A DNA stretch of 64,000 bases from Butyrivibrio sp. (GCF_017635265.1 NZ_JAGBLU010000138.1:23741-87740), one strand, 5' to 3'. Shown: positions 46,533 to 56,455, numbered from the stretch's first letter. Made by a program: numbers and translations. Notes: a model not told the origin generated them from the sequence alone.

Positions 46533-47195
46533 TTATGAGTTAAGAAAAAGACTCTTAATATCCACAAGTCGATCTAGTCTTGCGTATAGTTTTCCACGAA
46601 GTTCTTCGTCAGGTTCTGTGAGGTCGGGGATCATGATGACGTTGCAGCCTGCGGAGTACGCACTGTTTACGCCGTTTGGTGAGTCTTCTACAGCGAAGGT
46701 TTCCTCTGGCGAAAGGCCCAGTTCATTGCAGGCATAGGCATAAATGTCGGGAGCGGGTTTACCAAGCTCAACCATGTTGGCGCAGATTATCTTGTCGAAG
46801 TAGTCAAACAGGTCGATTTTCTTAAGATATCGCTCTGCTCTTGGATATTCATTGGCTGTGGCAAGGGCTGTCAGGATTCCATGTTCTCGAAGCCATGACA
46901 ATATCTCTTTGGCGCCGGGCTTTAGAGGAATCCCCTGCTCTTTTATGAGTTCTTCAACAAGTCCTTTTCTATACTCTCTCACCTTTGCGTAATCGAAATC
47001 TTCTCCAAATACTTCCTTAAACCTCCTGGGAGCAAAAGGTCTTCCAAGGGATCTTAGTTCAAGGGCAAAATCCTTTGGGGCTTCATATCCAAAATGTGCA
47101 AAAGCTTTTGGCCATGCTATCTGATAATACTTCTCCGTATCAGTAAGCGTACCATCCATATCAAATATCACGGCTTTAATATCGTTAACTGGCAT
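46533..47195 (-). CDS. HAD-superfamily hydrolase (beta-phosphoglucomutase-like)
   Basis: About 220 residues. The nucleophile motif FDMDGTLTDT (Asp12 and Asp14 from ATG 47195), ALATANEYPR (motif II), the lysine in GKPAPDIYAYA and the acidic VEDSPNGVNSA are the four HAD motifs with a helical cap typical of subfamily I. The substrate is unknown, probably a sugar or nucleotide phosphate. A GTG two codons upstream is an alternative start. The short spacing to the LUD gene suggests a common transcript. Confidence 0.9.
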   Translation of the reverse strand: MPVNDIKAVIFDMDGTLTDTEKYYQIAWPKAFAHFGYEAPKDFALELRSLGRPFAPRRFKEVFGEDFDYAKVREYRKGLVEELIKEQGIPLKPGAKEILSWLREHGILTALATANEYPRAERYLKKIDLFDYFDKIICANMVELGKPAPDIYAYACNELGLSPEETFAVEDSPNGVNSAYSAGCNVIMIPDLTEPDEELRGKLYARLDRLVDIKSLFLNS

Positions 47196-47244
47196 ATCCA
47201 CATTTCCTTACTTTTTTATCTGGCTTTTCCACAATTTATAGTTT

Positions 47245-47874
47245 TCAGAATCCCAAATTGTCATTAACAAGGATCACATGGATGCGGTCCTTGTGTCTTG
47301 AAAAACGTGTAATCAAAAACTGGCAGCAAATTGTATCAGGAGATTTACAATTCATGCATGAACCTGTCTTGGCGCAGGGAGTAGAAAGGCCAAAACGCTG
47401 TGCGTTGATAGGTGCTGCTACGTTTCTTGCACGCTTCATAGCTCCATCAACATCATCACATATCTTGTTCATTCCAACTATGAAAAGAACATGCTTAGGG
47501 CCCTGGGCTATTGCAGAAACGCGGTTTGAATTGCCATCGATATTTACAATGACACCATCTTCTGTCATAGCATTGGCACTTACAAGGAAATAATCCGCAT
47601 CATAAGCAGCAAGCATCGCTGCGCGCTTATCTTCCATGGCATCTCTGTCAATAAAGTTGTAGTTGCCTTTTTTCACTGCTTCTACGAGACCTATCTCATG
47701 AGCGCTCATTGCTCCGCCCATAGATACGCTGCTGCCTTCAGGAATAAGCTCAAGTGCCTTCTTAAGCGCTTCCTCTTTGGTAGCTGCATAGTAGCCTGTC
47801 ATGTTTCTGGATTCAAGCCCCTTGATAACCTTTTGTGCCAACAATTCGTTTCTCTTAACAATGTTCTCGTTCAT
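47245..47874 (-). CDS. LUD-domain protein (LutC/YkgG-like)
   Basis: 209 residues of the lactate-utilisation/DUF162 fold. AATKEEALKKALELIPEGSS, VSMGGAMSAHEIGLVEAV and VLFIVGMNKICDDVDGAMKR are characteristic. A cysteine set (CAKTGSCMNCKSPDTICC) near the end could hold metal. Stand-alone LUD proteins like this are common in anaerobes, with unclear role; LutA/LutB partners are absent, so lactate oxidation is not implied. Confidence 0.87.
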   Translation of the reverse strand: MNENIVKRNELLAQKVIKGLESRNMTGYYAATKEEALKKALELIPEGSSVSMGGAMSAHEIGLVEAVKKGNYNFIDRDAMEDKRAAMLAAYDADYFLVSANAMTEDGVIVNIDGNSNRVSAIAQGPKHVLFIVGMNKICDDVDGAMKRARNVAAPINAQRFGLSTPCAKTGSCMNCKSPDTICCQFLITRFSRHKDRIHVILVNDNLGF

Positions 47875-47997
47875 AGCCTTCTCTCCTACTTTTATTCATG
47901 CACGATTTATCAGTTGTTTCAACTGAATGTAACCTCAAGCCAGTATTTGCTATCTGTAAATACTACACATCTCTTCTTGCCAAGAGACATTAACAAC

Positions 47998-48291
47998 TTA
48001 TCCCTGAAGTCCTGCTGACTGGCGGATCATATCCTCAACAACGATATCGTAGATCTCACCTATTGAATTGCAGTATTCAAGGACCTTCCAAGGTTCATTG
48101 GTATGAAAATGAATCTTAACAAGATCCTCATCTCCTGCCGCAATAAGGGAGTTCCCCTCAATGTGAGTTGTGATATAATCTGCGATCTCATCCTCATCAA
48201 GATCCTCATCTCTTCTATCGATCAAAAGCTGTGTGTCATATCTGTACGCAAACTGATCGTCCTCTGCATCAATGCTGTTAACCGGTTCCAT
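47998..48291 (-). CDS. Stand-alone FakA/DAK-like C-terminal fragment protein
   Basis: 97 residues resembling the middle/C-terminal part of fatty-acid kinase FakA (DhaL-like family). YRYDTQLLI, DEDEIADYITTHIEGNSLIAAGDEDLVKIHFHTNEP and WKVLEYCNSIGEI fit the FakA segment that carries the conserved HxHT motif. The ATP-binding DhaL domain is missing. GGAGG lies 8 bases before ATG, so it is a real short gene rather than random debris. It may be a regulatory relic or an accessory subunit; no FakB/DegV gene is nearby. Confidence 0.7.
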   Translation of the reverse strand: MEPVNSIDAEDDQFAYRYDTQLLIDRRDEDLDEDEIADYITTHIEGNSLIAAGDEDLVKIHFHTNEPWKVLEYCNSIGEIYDIVVEDMIRQSAGLQG

Positions 48292-48351
48292 TTTTCATTT
48301 CCTCCTTTGATCAAATGATTTTAGGGTCTCATACTTTTGCCCCAGTTATCA

Positions 48352-51300
48352 TCAAATTCCTTTAAATGACATTACAAATGAAAGTTTCTTATCGTTTGGA
48401 AGAAGGAACTCTTCATGAGTTCTTGCTCCCCAGCTATCGTCTCCTGCAATTCCCATCTGAACAAGGCTGCATCTTACGATAGTCTTAAATACTCTTGGAA
48501 GCTCATAAGGGTGCTTTGCTGCCTCCAACTCGTCAGGTGTGTATGGAAGCGCACTGAAATTCATAGTCATTGGAGCTTCAAACAAAAGTCCTCTTCCTTT
48601 TCTGTCTATAACCTTGGCCCATCTTACATCTGTTCTGTTACCAGTTTCCTGTGGAACAAGATAGCTCTCCATGGCATCTGTTGTAGAAGTCTTGAACACA
48701 CCAAGCTTTGCGCCCTTATTTCTGTCGCAGTAGTTCTCCTCAGGCCCATTTCCATAGTATTCAACAAATTTGTACTCAGGACTTATTCTGAACATCATGC
48801 CATATTCAGGCATTGGAGTAAGTCCCTTTACAGGTTCATAATCTTCTTTTACCCATACTCTTCCATCACCTGTTACTGTATAAGTCACGTCTACAGATGA
48901 AGCAGGCGTTGTAGGAAGGAAAAATCTGTAAGTTAAGCTTACGCTGTTTTCCTCTTCCTTTATTACAGGATATGTCTTTCTCTCTTCCTCTGAACCGTTT
49001 ACGTAACCTGTGCTGTCCTCAACTATCGGATAGTGAGTCATATAGCTGCTTGCAATCTTCCACTGAGCATATCTCTGAGGCATTCTGTTTCCGTTGTCGT
49101 TATCAACAGGCGCTCTCCAGAAGTTTGGTCTTGGAATAGATTCCAACATTTCTTTTCCTGCATAATTATAAGATACAAGTCCATGGTCTCTTGAGAAAAG
49201 AACTGAGAAATGATTTCCTTTAACTCCTATATTGAAAGATCCCTTGATAACCTTTATCTTTGCGCAGGAAATATATGTAGAAGCAGAATTTCTAAATACT
49301 CCCTGTCCAAACGCAACTTCATGACCTCTATTTGCCCAGCTTGTATCATCGCGAAGTCTGAATGAAACTGTAACCACATATTCATCAACCGGGAAAGGAC
49401 CATTTTCGTCATATGGTTCAGTTCCGAAAACAGACATCTTATTTACAATTGCTTCCGGAAGATCATAGGTCTTTTCATCTAAAGGCTCTACAGCTGTAGC
49501 AATGAATCTCTCCATTAGCTTTTTGCCGTTTCTTTCAAGAACAGCTACACATGTGTACTCACTTGTATTGGTGAAAAGATTCTTGTTTACAACCTTCACC
49601 TTATCTTTTTCTACATACACTTTGATGCTCTGGTAGTTGAATTTAACCTCCTGCATCTTAGCATATTCTTTCCTCTGACCGTCTACTATTCCGTTTCCTG
49701 AGAAGTTAAAGTCAGTAGGTCTTTCTCCGTGATCACCACCATATGCCTGATACTCTTCGCCAAAGCAGTTGCGGCTTCTGATTGACTGATCCACATAGTC
49801 CCAAATAAAGCCTCCCTGGTACCTTTCTTCCCTGTCAGCAAGGTCCGTGTATTTGAACATGCCGCCGTTAGAATTGGCCATAGCATGTGTGTACTCGCAG
49901 CAGATAAACGGCTTATCAGGATGTTCCTTAAGGAATTTCTCAATGCTTGCAACTGAAGGATACATCTGGCTTTCCATATCGCTTGTGTCATTGTAGGTTC
50001 TGTCGTGACAAACGCCTTCATAATGAACAAGTCTGTCCGGATCAAGTTTTCTAAAGAGCTGACTCATCTCGAAAGGCACTTTTCCACCGTGGGACTCATT
50101 ACCAATAGACCAAATAAGTACTGATGGATGGTTCTTATCGAGCTGATATGTGGTATTAATTCTGTCGAGCATTACATCCATGCAGTTATCCCTGCTGCCC
50201 GGTATTGCGCCTGCTATTGCAGCTTCCTGACTTGATGCAGCAGACCAGCTTCCGTGAGTCTCCATGTTATTTTCTGCGATCATATAAAGTCCATAAATAT
50301 CACAGAGTTCGTAAATCTTGGATGAATTCTGATAATGGCTGGTTCTTATGGCATTTATATTATTCTTTTTCATAGTGAGAATATCTAAAAGAGTATCCTC
50401 ATCTGACACTACTCTTCCGCTGTCACAAGAGAACTCATGCCTGTTAACGCCTCTGAATACAATGCGCTTTCCGTTGATAAGCATGATTCCGTTCTTCATC
50501 TCAAAGCGCCTAAAACCTACGTTTTGACGAATTACTTCGAGGTCTTCCCCATTTTCGCCTTTGATATGCAAAAGAAGCTGATAGAGCTGTGGATCTTCAG
50601 CGCTCCATAAAACCGGGCTCTGGACTTTTTCAGATATCACAACTTCTTCTTTATTGGAAACACTCCCCTTTACAACAGGATGATTGTTTCTAAGAAGTAC
50701 ATACTCTGTTGTTCCTGCTGCCTTATTAAGCTTAAGGGTAACTTCAAGTTCAGCTTCTGTAAAATCTTCGTTTAAGATTGTTCTGACCTTAAGGTCATTT
50801 AGATGTACTGCCGGTACAAGCTGTAAAAATACATTTCTGTATATTCCTGAAAATCTAAAGAAATCCTGATCCTCCATCCAGCTTCCTGAAGTCCATTTAT
50901 AAACCTGAACTGCCATCTTGTTCACACCCTGCTTTATAAATGGTGTGAGATCAAACTCTGATGGAGTAAATGTATCAGCGCTATATCCAACATACCTTCC
51001 GTTAAGCCAAAGAGCATATCCGCTTTCAACACCCTCAAATATTACATGGATTTCTTTTCCGCTCCAATCAAAAGGCACTTCAAGATACTTAACATAGCTT
51101 CCAACCGGATTAAACTCCTCCGGAATCTCTCCAAGCTCTATGTCCTCATGCCCATCCCATGGATACTGAACATTGATATATGCAGGAATATCATAGCCTT
51201 CCATCTGCATATGAGCAGGAACATGTATATCATCCCAAAAATTGCAGTCATATTCTTCTTTTTCAAAACCATCTATTGTCGCTCTGTAATTCTTGGCATA

Positions 51301-51459
51301 ATGGAATTTCCAAAGTCCGTTAAGAGACATTTTAAGTGAGCTTACTCCGGCCTCAAGTTCATCATCAGAAGCATAAGCCACATGATCTGAATGCGCCGGT
51401 ATAACATTCTCCTTAAAAAACTCCGGATCTTTTACCCTGTTATAATCAAAAATTTTCAT
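48352..51459 (-). CDS. lacZ: Beta-galactosidase, GH2 (LacZ type)
   Basis: 1035 residues, the size and layout of E. coli LacZ. Sugar-binding jelly roll (about 30-220), immunoglobulin-like domain, TIM barrel (about 320-620) and a large C-terminal Bgal small-chain domain. Acid/base Glu455 in SIGNESHGG and nucleophile Glu522 in CEYTHAMANSNGG are present. No signal peptide, so cytosolic cleavage of lactose or plant galactosides. It begins three bases after the stop of the 853-residue exported protein gene, so they are co-transcribed; no lac permease is near. Confidence 0.97.
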   Translation of the reverse strand: MKIFDYNRVKDPEFFKENVIPAHSDHVAYASDDELEAGVSSLKMSLNGLWKFHYAKNYRATIDGFEKEEYDCNFWDDIHVPAHMQMEGYDIPAYINVQYPWDGHEDIELGEIPEEFNPVGSYVKYLEVPFDWSGKEIHVIFEGVESGYALWLNGRYVGYSADTFTPSEFDLTPFIKQGVNKMAVQVYKWTSGSWMEDQDFFRFSGIYRNVFLQLVPAVHLNDLKVRTILNEDFTEAELEVTLKLNKAAGTTEYVLLRNNHPVVKGSVSNKEEVVISEKVQSPVLWSAEDPQLYQLLLHIKGENGEDLEVIRQNVGFRRFEMKNGIMLINGKRIVFRGVNRHEFSCDSGRVVSDEDTLLDILTMKKNNINAIRTSHYQNSSKIYELCDIYGLYMIAENNMETHGSWSAASSQEAAIAGAIPGSRDNCMDVMLDRINTTYQLDKNHPSVLIWSIGNESHGGKVPFEMSQLFRKLDPDRLVHYEGVCHDRTYNDTSDMESQMYPSVASIEKFLKEHPDKPFICCEYTHAMANSNGGMFKYTDLADREERYQGGFIWDYVDQSIRSRNCFGEEYQAYGGDHGERPTDFNFSGNGIVDGQRKEYAKMQEVKFNYQSIKVYVEKDKVKVVNKNLFTNTSEYTCVAVLERNGKKLMERFIATAVEPLDEKTYDLPEAIVNKMSVFGTEPYDENGPFPVDEYVVTVSFRLRDDTSWANRGHEVAFGQGVFRNSASTYISCAKIKVIKGSFNIGVKGNHFSVLFSRDHGLVSYNYAGKEMLESIPRPNFWRAPVDNDNGNRMPQRYAQWKIASSYMTHYPIVEDSTGYVNGSEEERKTYPVIKEEENSVSLTYRFFLPTTPASSVDVTYTVTGDGRVWVKEDYEPVKGLTPMPEYGMMFRISPEYKFVEYYGNGPEENYCDRNKGAKLGVFKTSTTDAMESYLVPQETGNRTDVRWAKVIDRKGRGLLFEAPMTMNFSALPYTPDELEAAKHPYELPRVFKTIVRCSLVQMGIAGDDSWGARTHEEFLLPNDKKLSFVMSFKGI

Positions 51460-51462
51460 TGT

Positions 51463-54024
51463 TTAACCCTCCGTAATATAGGTAATAAAATGATTGCCGT
51501 TATTTTCAAATAACTGAGCCGAGTCATTCATTCCATATTTATAAACTGTGCCGGTACTTGGATCCATAAGAACTGTATTAAGCTCATTAAATCCAATTAC
51601 AAGCATTGCTTCCCCATTATTTAAAAGACATATCACAGGTATATCCTGATTCACATAATACAAAACTGTTGATAACGGACATCCATCCAGATCAAGAACT
51701 CTGGCCTGAGTCAGTGAGTTCTCAAGAATCTGTTCAACCCCCATTCCATTTTCCAATAATGCTTCAACGTCTCTGTTCGTCCCCTTAAACTGCAGCACCA
51801 GATCCAGGCATACTGCCACCGGGTTTTGAGATGTCATATTCTCATAACTTTCACCCATTCTTGTTATGGCCATAATCTGATTGGACCTTAAAAGGTTTCC
51901 TTTGATCCAGATGTATTCATTATTGTCTGAAGTAACTACGCCCGGTGCATCATTAGCATCCAATATAGCACTTGCAGGATTTGCATATATACGAACAGAT
52001 CCGTCAAGTCCATACGCATAGTAAAGAGGATTCTTTTCCGTATCTCTCTCAATTGCAAGCTCAACATCTCTGTCTCCCTCAAAAAGAGTCTGATTCGGTG
52101 TAAGAACTCGAAGCTGTTTTGTTTTGATCTCTGATTTGGTAGTAATCTGAACAATCTTTTCAAATACATCTACTGATGACACATCAACTGTATTATTGCC
52201 ACTTTCGACCTCAAGTGTGTTCATGATCTGATCATCATAAGTACTTATATACCCTGTTCCTTCTTCGTCCTTGACAACTCTTGTCATCTTTAGCTGATTG
52301 CCATTGACAGTTACTCCCGTAATATATATTCCATCGGGGCTGTATTTCTCCAAAAGATTTCCTTCACTATCTTCAATCCTAAGACTATACATAGCATAAA
52401 TAGGGTTGCCTATCTGATCATTTAGGACATCGCTCTCATGAACAAGTCCATATATTAAATCTTCCCCCATAAAGCCCAAAAGAATAATGTAGTCTCCGTC
52501 CTCTGCAGTAATCTCCGAAGTAGCTCTGGTATTCAGGTTCATAACATGAAGACTCTTAAAATCGTCATTCTGCCATGAGATAACATTTTCGGACTCAGAT
52601 ATTTTATACTGCCCGTTTCCTATATCATCAACCACAGAACTTCCCGTTTTCTCTATAAGATCTATCTCGTATATGTTCTGATCCAGCATACAGTAGAACA
52701 TTTCGTTGTTACTTGCATAGGCCAGTCGATCGAAATAACTCATAAGTATTTCAGCTGAACTGCTACTGTTAATAAATACTTGCTCTTCTACAGCATTCAA
52801 AGAAATGTTGTAATCATATACGGCAATTCCAACTTCGCCCTCATGAAGTCCCCTGTTCATATAACCGGCCACAGCGAACTTAACATTTCCGGCTTCATCA
52901 ATATTCAAAATCTTAATAAGATTCTTGTTCCACCTTGTTCTTATATCATCATTATCACTATCATAGAAGCCAAAAACATAAGCCAGCTTACTCTCAGAAT
53001 TGTTAAAAACAAACAGGCGATTCTCGCTTACAAATGCAAATACACTTCCGCTGTCACTTTCTTTAAACTCAATTTCAGGATCTTCGATGCCAAGATAAAT
53101 ACCGTTTTGAGTGATGGAGTATGAACCTGAATCAAATATATAATTCATTGATCTCTCAAAATTTAAAAGGTACAGTCTGTCAGACGTATACCTGACACGA
53201 TAGTCTTCAACTACATTGTAGGTTCTGTTGATTGTCCCATCTTTAATCGAAACTCTGTACTGAAGTTCAAAACTGGCTGTTTGAGAATGTATATCAGTAA
53301 CATAAACATCCGGAGTTGTGTGAGCTGTGATATTAAGATCTCCCCATGTTACCTGATTAAAACTACTGTGAATATCTACCTTATTAAAGGTTGTATTATC
53401 CCCCTCTGAATTAGACTCAAGATATTTCGAATATTCTTTTGCTGCTGTTTTGCTGAATGTGGCCTCGGAAAAGCCAAGCACAAAGTCAAGGCACTCATCC
53501 AAATTGTATTTGCTGCCATCTTCAGGCCACACAACTCTTGTATAATACTTTGCTGTGCCGCTCTCTGTCTGCATAACGAGGACAAGCATATACTCTGTAT
53601 CAGTGGTAATAAGGTCTTTTAACTGTATATCACCTGATATTACATCGCCGTTTTCAGCATAATCTACTATCTGCGTGTTTTCTATAAGCCTTGAACCATC
53701 AATACTTCTAAGTTCAAAACCTAAATCCCAGACCTTATTGCCATAGGTATTTATATTAAAAGAAAATTTTCTGTCTTGATCAGTCGGCAAAACCGATCCT
53801 CTAATGTAATTGACATCAACAGCAGAAAGATAACCATGAAGCGGATTTACGGCGCCTTCATCAGTAACAAGCGTAACAACCGGAAGCGTTGCAGGTTGCA
53901 TTTTGGCTGTCATATCTGCATTGTCACCATTTGAAAGCTTTCCTAGAATAAATACAGCAACTACAAATACCACTATGGCATATATGATTTTTATTATCGT
54001 TATTCTAACTAAATTATCTCGCAT
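51463..54024 (-). CDS. Large exported membrane-anchored protein with C-terminal C39-like pseudo-peptidase domain
   Basis: 853 residues of no assigned family. One N-terminal TM anchor (about 8-28) is followed by an extracellular beta-rich region. About 330-700 has repeated short strands that look like a beta-propeller. The last 115 residues resemble a C39-like papain fold: Cys739 in VAVCLDLVLQFKG, then PVICLLNNGEAMLVIGF and VLMDPSTGTVYKY. Where active C39 peptidases have His (HxVLVxGY), this has Glu805, so it is probably inactive. It precedes lacZ by 3 bases. A surface sensor or scaffold is one option; function is unknown. Confidence 0.65.
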   Translation of the reverse strand: MRDNLVRITIIKIIYAIVVFVVAVFILGKLSNGDNADMTAKMQPATLPVVTLVTDEGAVNPLHGYLSAVDVNYIRGSVLPTDQDRKFSFNINTYGNKVWDLGFELRSIDGSRLIENTQIVDYAENGDVISGDIQLKDLITTDTEYMLVLVMQTESGTAKYYTRVVWPEDGSKYNLDECLDFVLGFSEATFSKTAAKEYSKYLESNSEGDNTTFNKVDIHSSFNQVTWGDLNITAHTTPDVYVTDIHSQTASFELQYRVSIKDGTINRTYNVVEDYRVRYTSDRLYLLNFERSMNYIFDSGSYSITQNGIYLGIEDPEIEFKESDSGSVFAFVSENRLFVFNNSESKLAYVFGFYDSDNDDIRTRWNKNLIKILNIDEAGNVKFAVAGYMNRGLHEGEVGIAVYDYNISLNAVEEQVFINSSSSAEILMSYFDRLAYASNNEMFYCMLDQNIYEIDLIEKTGSSVVDDIGNGQYKISESENVISWQNDDFKSLHVMNLNTRATSEITAEDGDYIILLGFMGEDLIYGLVHESDVLNDQIGNPIYAMYSLRIEDSEGNLLEKYSPDGIYITGVTVNGNQLKMTRVVKDEEGTGYISTYDDQIMNTLEVESGNNTVDVSSVDVFEKIVQITTKSEIKTKQLRVLTPNQTLFEGDRDVELAIERDTEKNPLYYAYGLDGSVRIYANPASAILDANDAPGVVTSDNNEYIWIKGNLLRSNQIMAITRMGESYENMTSQNPVAVCLDLVLQFKGTNRDVEALLENGMGVEQILENSLTQARVLDLDGCPLSTVLYYVNQDIPVICLLNNGEAMLVIGFNELNTVLMDPSTGTVYKYGMNDSAQLFENNGNHFITYITEG

Positions 54025-54077
54025 AATTGACTTTCATTTTATATAATAGTAAGATTTTTCCAAAAGGAGGTTCCCTT

Positions 54078-54569
54078 ATGGAAAATCCCGTTCTTTATCG
54101 CAAACGTTTCATTCCGGACGAATGTCTTGAGCTTAAGGATGACATTATTCTGGAGCAAACCGATTCTTTCATTGTTACTAAATGGAGCACCATACGCAAA
54201 AGGTGCGACTTATCTAGCGGATATTCATGTTATTATCTTGATCGCGGTTACAAAGTCAGCAAATTTCTCAAAGATGATGGCTCTTTGTTATGCTGGTATT
54301 GTGATATTATTACCTATGACTATGATAAAGAAACCAATAGGCTTCTGGTAATCGACCTGTTGGCCGATGTTAAAGTTTATCCTAACGGGCTTATCAAAGT
54401 TGTGGACCTCGATGAACTCTCTGAAGCTTTTGAAAAACGCCTCATTGATGAAGTTCTTCTTAAAAAGAGTCTGCTCACATTGAACAGACTCCTTAATGAA
54501 ATATACGATAATGGCATCGAGTCCCTAGTAGGTCCTATTGAAAAAATAATTGTAAATAATGATCAATAA
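54078..54569 (+). CDS. DUF402 protein (nucleoside di/triphosphatase-like)
   Basis: About 163 residues. DUF402 pattern: CDLSSGYSCYYLDRGYKVSK, then YCDIITYDYD, LLVIDLLADVKVYPNG and VVDLDELSEAFE. Some members hydrolyse nucleoside di- and triphosphates. The start at 54078 has AGGAGG 7 bases upstream. It is divergent from the 853-residue protein gene. Its stop overlaps the convergent SleB-like gene end by seven bases, so the mRNAs are antisense at their 3' ends. Confidence 0.83.
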   Translation: MENPVLYRKRFIPDECLELKDDIILEQTDSFIVTKWSTIRKRCDLSSGYSCYYLDRGYKVSKFLKDDGSLLCWYCDIITYDYDKETNRLLVIDLLADVKVYPNGLIKVVDLDELSEAFEKRLIDEVLLKKSLLTLNRLLNEIYDNGIESLVGPIEKIIVNNDQ

Positions 54570-55759
54570 AAGACATGACCACCTATATTTATTCCTGAAA
54601 GCCCCGGTATCGGTGTTCTAAAATATACGCAGTTTCCTACATTGGAATATCCTGTCATAGCTTCATCCGCTGCCTGATAGCATGCGGCTGTGGCTTTACC
54701 CTCAGCAAGTGCAAGTGCAAGTCTTCCGCTTGCAACCGGTGAAAACTGTTTGTTCTGGTAGATTACCCCTACCACAGTATCCGGATAAACAGAACTTAAC
54801 ACTCTGTTTATAACTACAGCACCTACCGCAACCTTTCCTTCATAAGGCTCTGAACCTGCCTCGCAATAAATCAGATTTGCCAGAAGATATCTGTCACCTT
54901 CTGCAAATGTAACTTCCGAAATATCTCTCCATTTTGAGGCTGCAGCCAGTTTTGATAATCTCATTTCCTCCGCAAGTTTTGCTTCCAGGGCCTTAATATC
55001 AGCTTCCTGTGCTTTGATCTGCGCTTCAAGCTCCTCTGCCTTGGACTCAGCATCAGAAATATCATTAGCATACTGCTTAATAGTTCCCGAAGTCTGACTT
55101 ACAAGCCCTGAAACCCTGCTCTGCTCCGCCTGCTCTTTAACCTGATACTCCTCAAGCTGGTCCATTTCCTCCTCAAGAGCTGCTTCCTTTTCCTCAATAA
55201 GTTTTCTTGTCTGAATATATTCTTCAAACTTTCTCTTATCGTACGCCGAAAGCTCTTCTATAAAGTGATTCTGATTGAGAAAGTCCGCAAAGCTTCCTGA
55301 GCTAAGAATCATATCGAAAAAAACAAAGTTCTGTTTTTCATATATAAACTGAACTCTTTTTTTCATAGAAGCATACTGTTCAGCTTCTGTATTTCTGGCC
55401 GCTTCAAGTTCTGCAAGCGTATTTTCAATTTCTGTTTCTTTGACATCAATCTGCTCTTCTATTTCTTCCAGATTGCTGCTGACCTCGCTGAGCTGATTAT
55501 TCAAAGAATTAAGTTGTCCCTGAAGAGAAGACTTCTCTTCATTCATCTCAGCTATATCATCTTTAGTATTATCAAGCTCGTCCTGAGATTGTTGTTTTTT
55601 TTCCTTTGCTTCTTCAAGCTGCTTTTTGGTTGATTCAGTAGCGTGGGTTTCAATAGGAAAAAAAGCTGTCCCCAGAAAAAAAGCAAATACGGTCAATGCA
55701 ATTATTAAAAAATGCTTTCTATATTTAGTTGTAACTCCCCAATCCCCTCGTCTTTTCAT
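54563..55759 (-). CDS. Coiled-coil cell wall hydrolase with SleB/CwlJ-type domain
   Basis: 398 residues. A signal/TM segment (about 17-40), a long coiled coil resembling PcsB/CwlO N-termini (about 42-280), then a cell wall hydrolase domain (about 290-398): LIYCEAGSEPYEGKVAVGAV with putative catalytic Glu300, CYQAADEAMTG and VGNCVYFRTP. The coiled coil shares phrases with the M23 protein at 2566-3789 (KKRVQFIYE, LSAYDRKKFEEYI), so FtsEX could also control this one; that is inference. SleB-type enzymes are known from spore germination. Confidence 0.88.
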   Translation of the reverse strand: MKRRGDWGVTTKYRKHFLIIALTVFAFFLGTAFFPIETHATESTKKQLEEAKEKKQQSQDELDNTKDDIAEMNEEKSSLQGQLNSLNNQLSEVSSNLEEIEEQIDVKETEIENTLAELEAARNTEAEQYASMKKRVQFIYEKQNFVFFDMILSSGSFADFLNQNHFIEELSAYDKRKFEEYIQTRKLIEEKEAALEEEMDQLEEYQVKEQAEQSRVSGLVSQTSGTIKQYANDISDAESKAEELEAQIKAQEADIKALEAKLAEEMRLSKLAAASKWRDISEVTFAEGDRYLLANLIYCEAGSEPYEGKVAVGAVVINRVLSSVYPDTVVGVIYQNKQFSPVASGRLALALAEGKATAACYQAADEAMTGYSNVGNCVYFRTPIPGLSGINIGGHVFY

Positions 55760-55768
55760 GCCTTCTTT

Positions 55769-56251
55769 TTAAATTGTAATTTTTATGCTTCTTCCACTAG
55801 GCTGATATTGATAGTACCTCACCCCTGCTGCATCAAACATCTTCTTTGAAGCCTTTGTAGATGCTGATGAACTATATTTATCACTATCATAAACTACTGT
55901 TTTTATGCCTGCCTGGATAATTGCCTTGGCACACTCGTTACATGGAAAAAGAGATACATAAATCTTGGAACCAACCAGGTTTCCACCCTTGTAATTCAAG
56001 ATCGCATTAAGCTCACTGTGAGTAACAAAAGGATATTTAGTTGATAACTCATCCTCGCCGTCGCGCTCCCATGGGAAATCCTCATCAGAGCAGCCCTTAG
56101 GGAATCCGTTATATCCCATGGACAATATATTGTTGTCTTCACTTACAATACAGCTTCCCACCTGAGTATTAGGATCTTTGGATCTGAGTGCCGCAAGCTT
56201 TGCAACCCCCATAAAATACTCATCCCAGGATATGTAATCCTCTCTTTTCAT
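55769..56251 (-). CDS. dCMP deaminase (ComEB-like)
   Basis: 160-residue zinc-dependent deaminase. H78 and E80 in THSELNAIL, and C104 and C107 in FPCNECAKA, are the zinc/catalytic set. It converts dCMP to dUMP for dTMP synthesis. The start at 56251 has AGGAGG close upstream. It sits between upp and the cell wall hydrolase; a hairpin-rich spacer of about 220 bases separates it from upp, so expression may be independent. Confidence 0.93.
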   Translation of the reverse strand: MKREDYISWDEYFMGVAKLAALRSKDPNTQVGSCIVSEDNNILSMGYNGFPKGCSDEDFPWERDGEDELSTKYPFVTHSELNAILNYKGGNLVGSKIYVSLFPCNECAKAIIQAGIKTVVYDSDKYSSSASTKASKKMFDAAGVRYYQYQPSGRSIKITI

Positions 56252-56288
56252 GCGTCCTCCTTGAATACTAGCGTTGGTAACAAAATAC

Positions 56289-56455
56289 GCATGTCTACGC
56301 TTCGCTCTCGACATGCTACCGCGATAATACGGATTGCTCCACTTCGTTCGCGCAATCCTACGTACATTCGGAATCCGTACTATCGTACTACTTCCTCATG
56401 TACGTTGCGGTCTCAAATTCAAATGATTACTCAAGCAAGCTTGAAATCATTTGAA
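56289..56455. repeat. Hairpin-rich spacer between upp and the dCMP deaminase gene
   Basis: Four inverted repeats in 170 bases. GCATGTC/GACATGC is at 56289-56316 and GGATTG/CAATCC at 56331-56358. A longer 13-of-14 stem (56322-56335 with 56372-56385) excludes the second, and a 10-bp TTCAAATGAT/ATCATTTGAA stem (56418-56455) has an inner TCAAG/CTTGA. The first two have CTTCG-type loops. Mutually exclusive pairing is typical of switches; a decayed repeat cluster is as likely. Confidence 0.55.
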
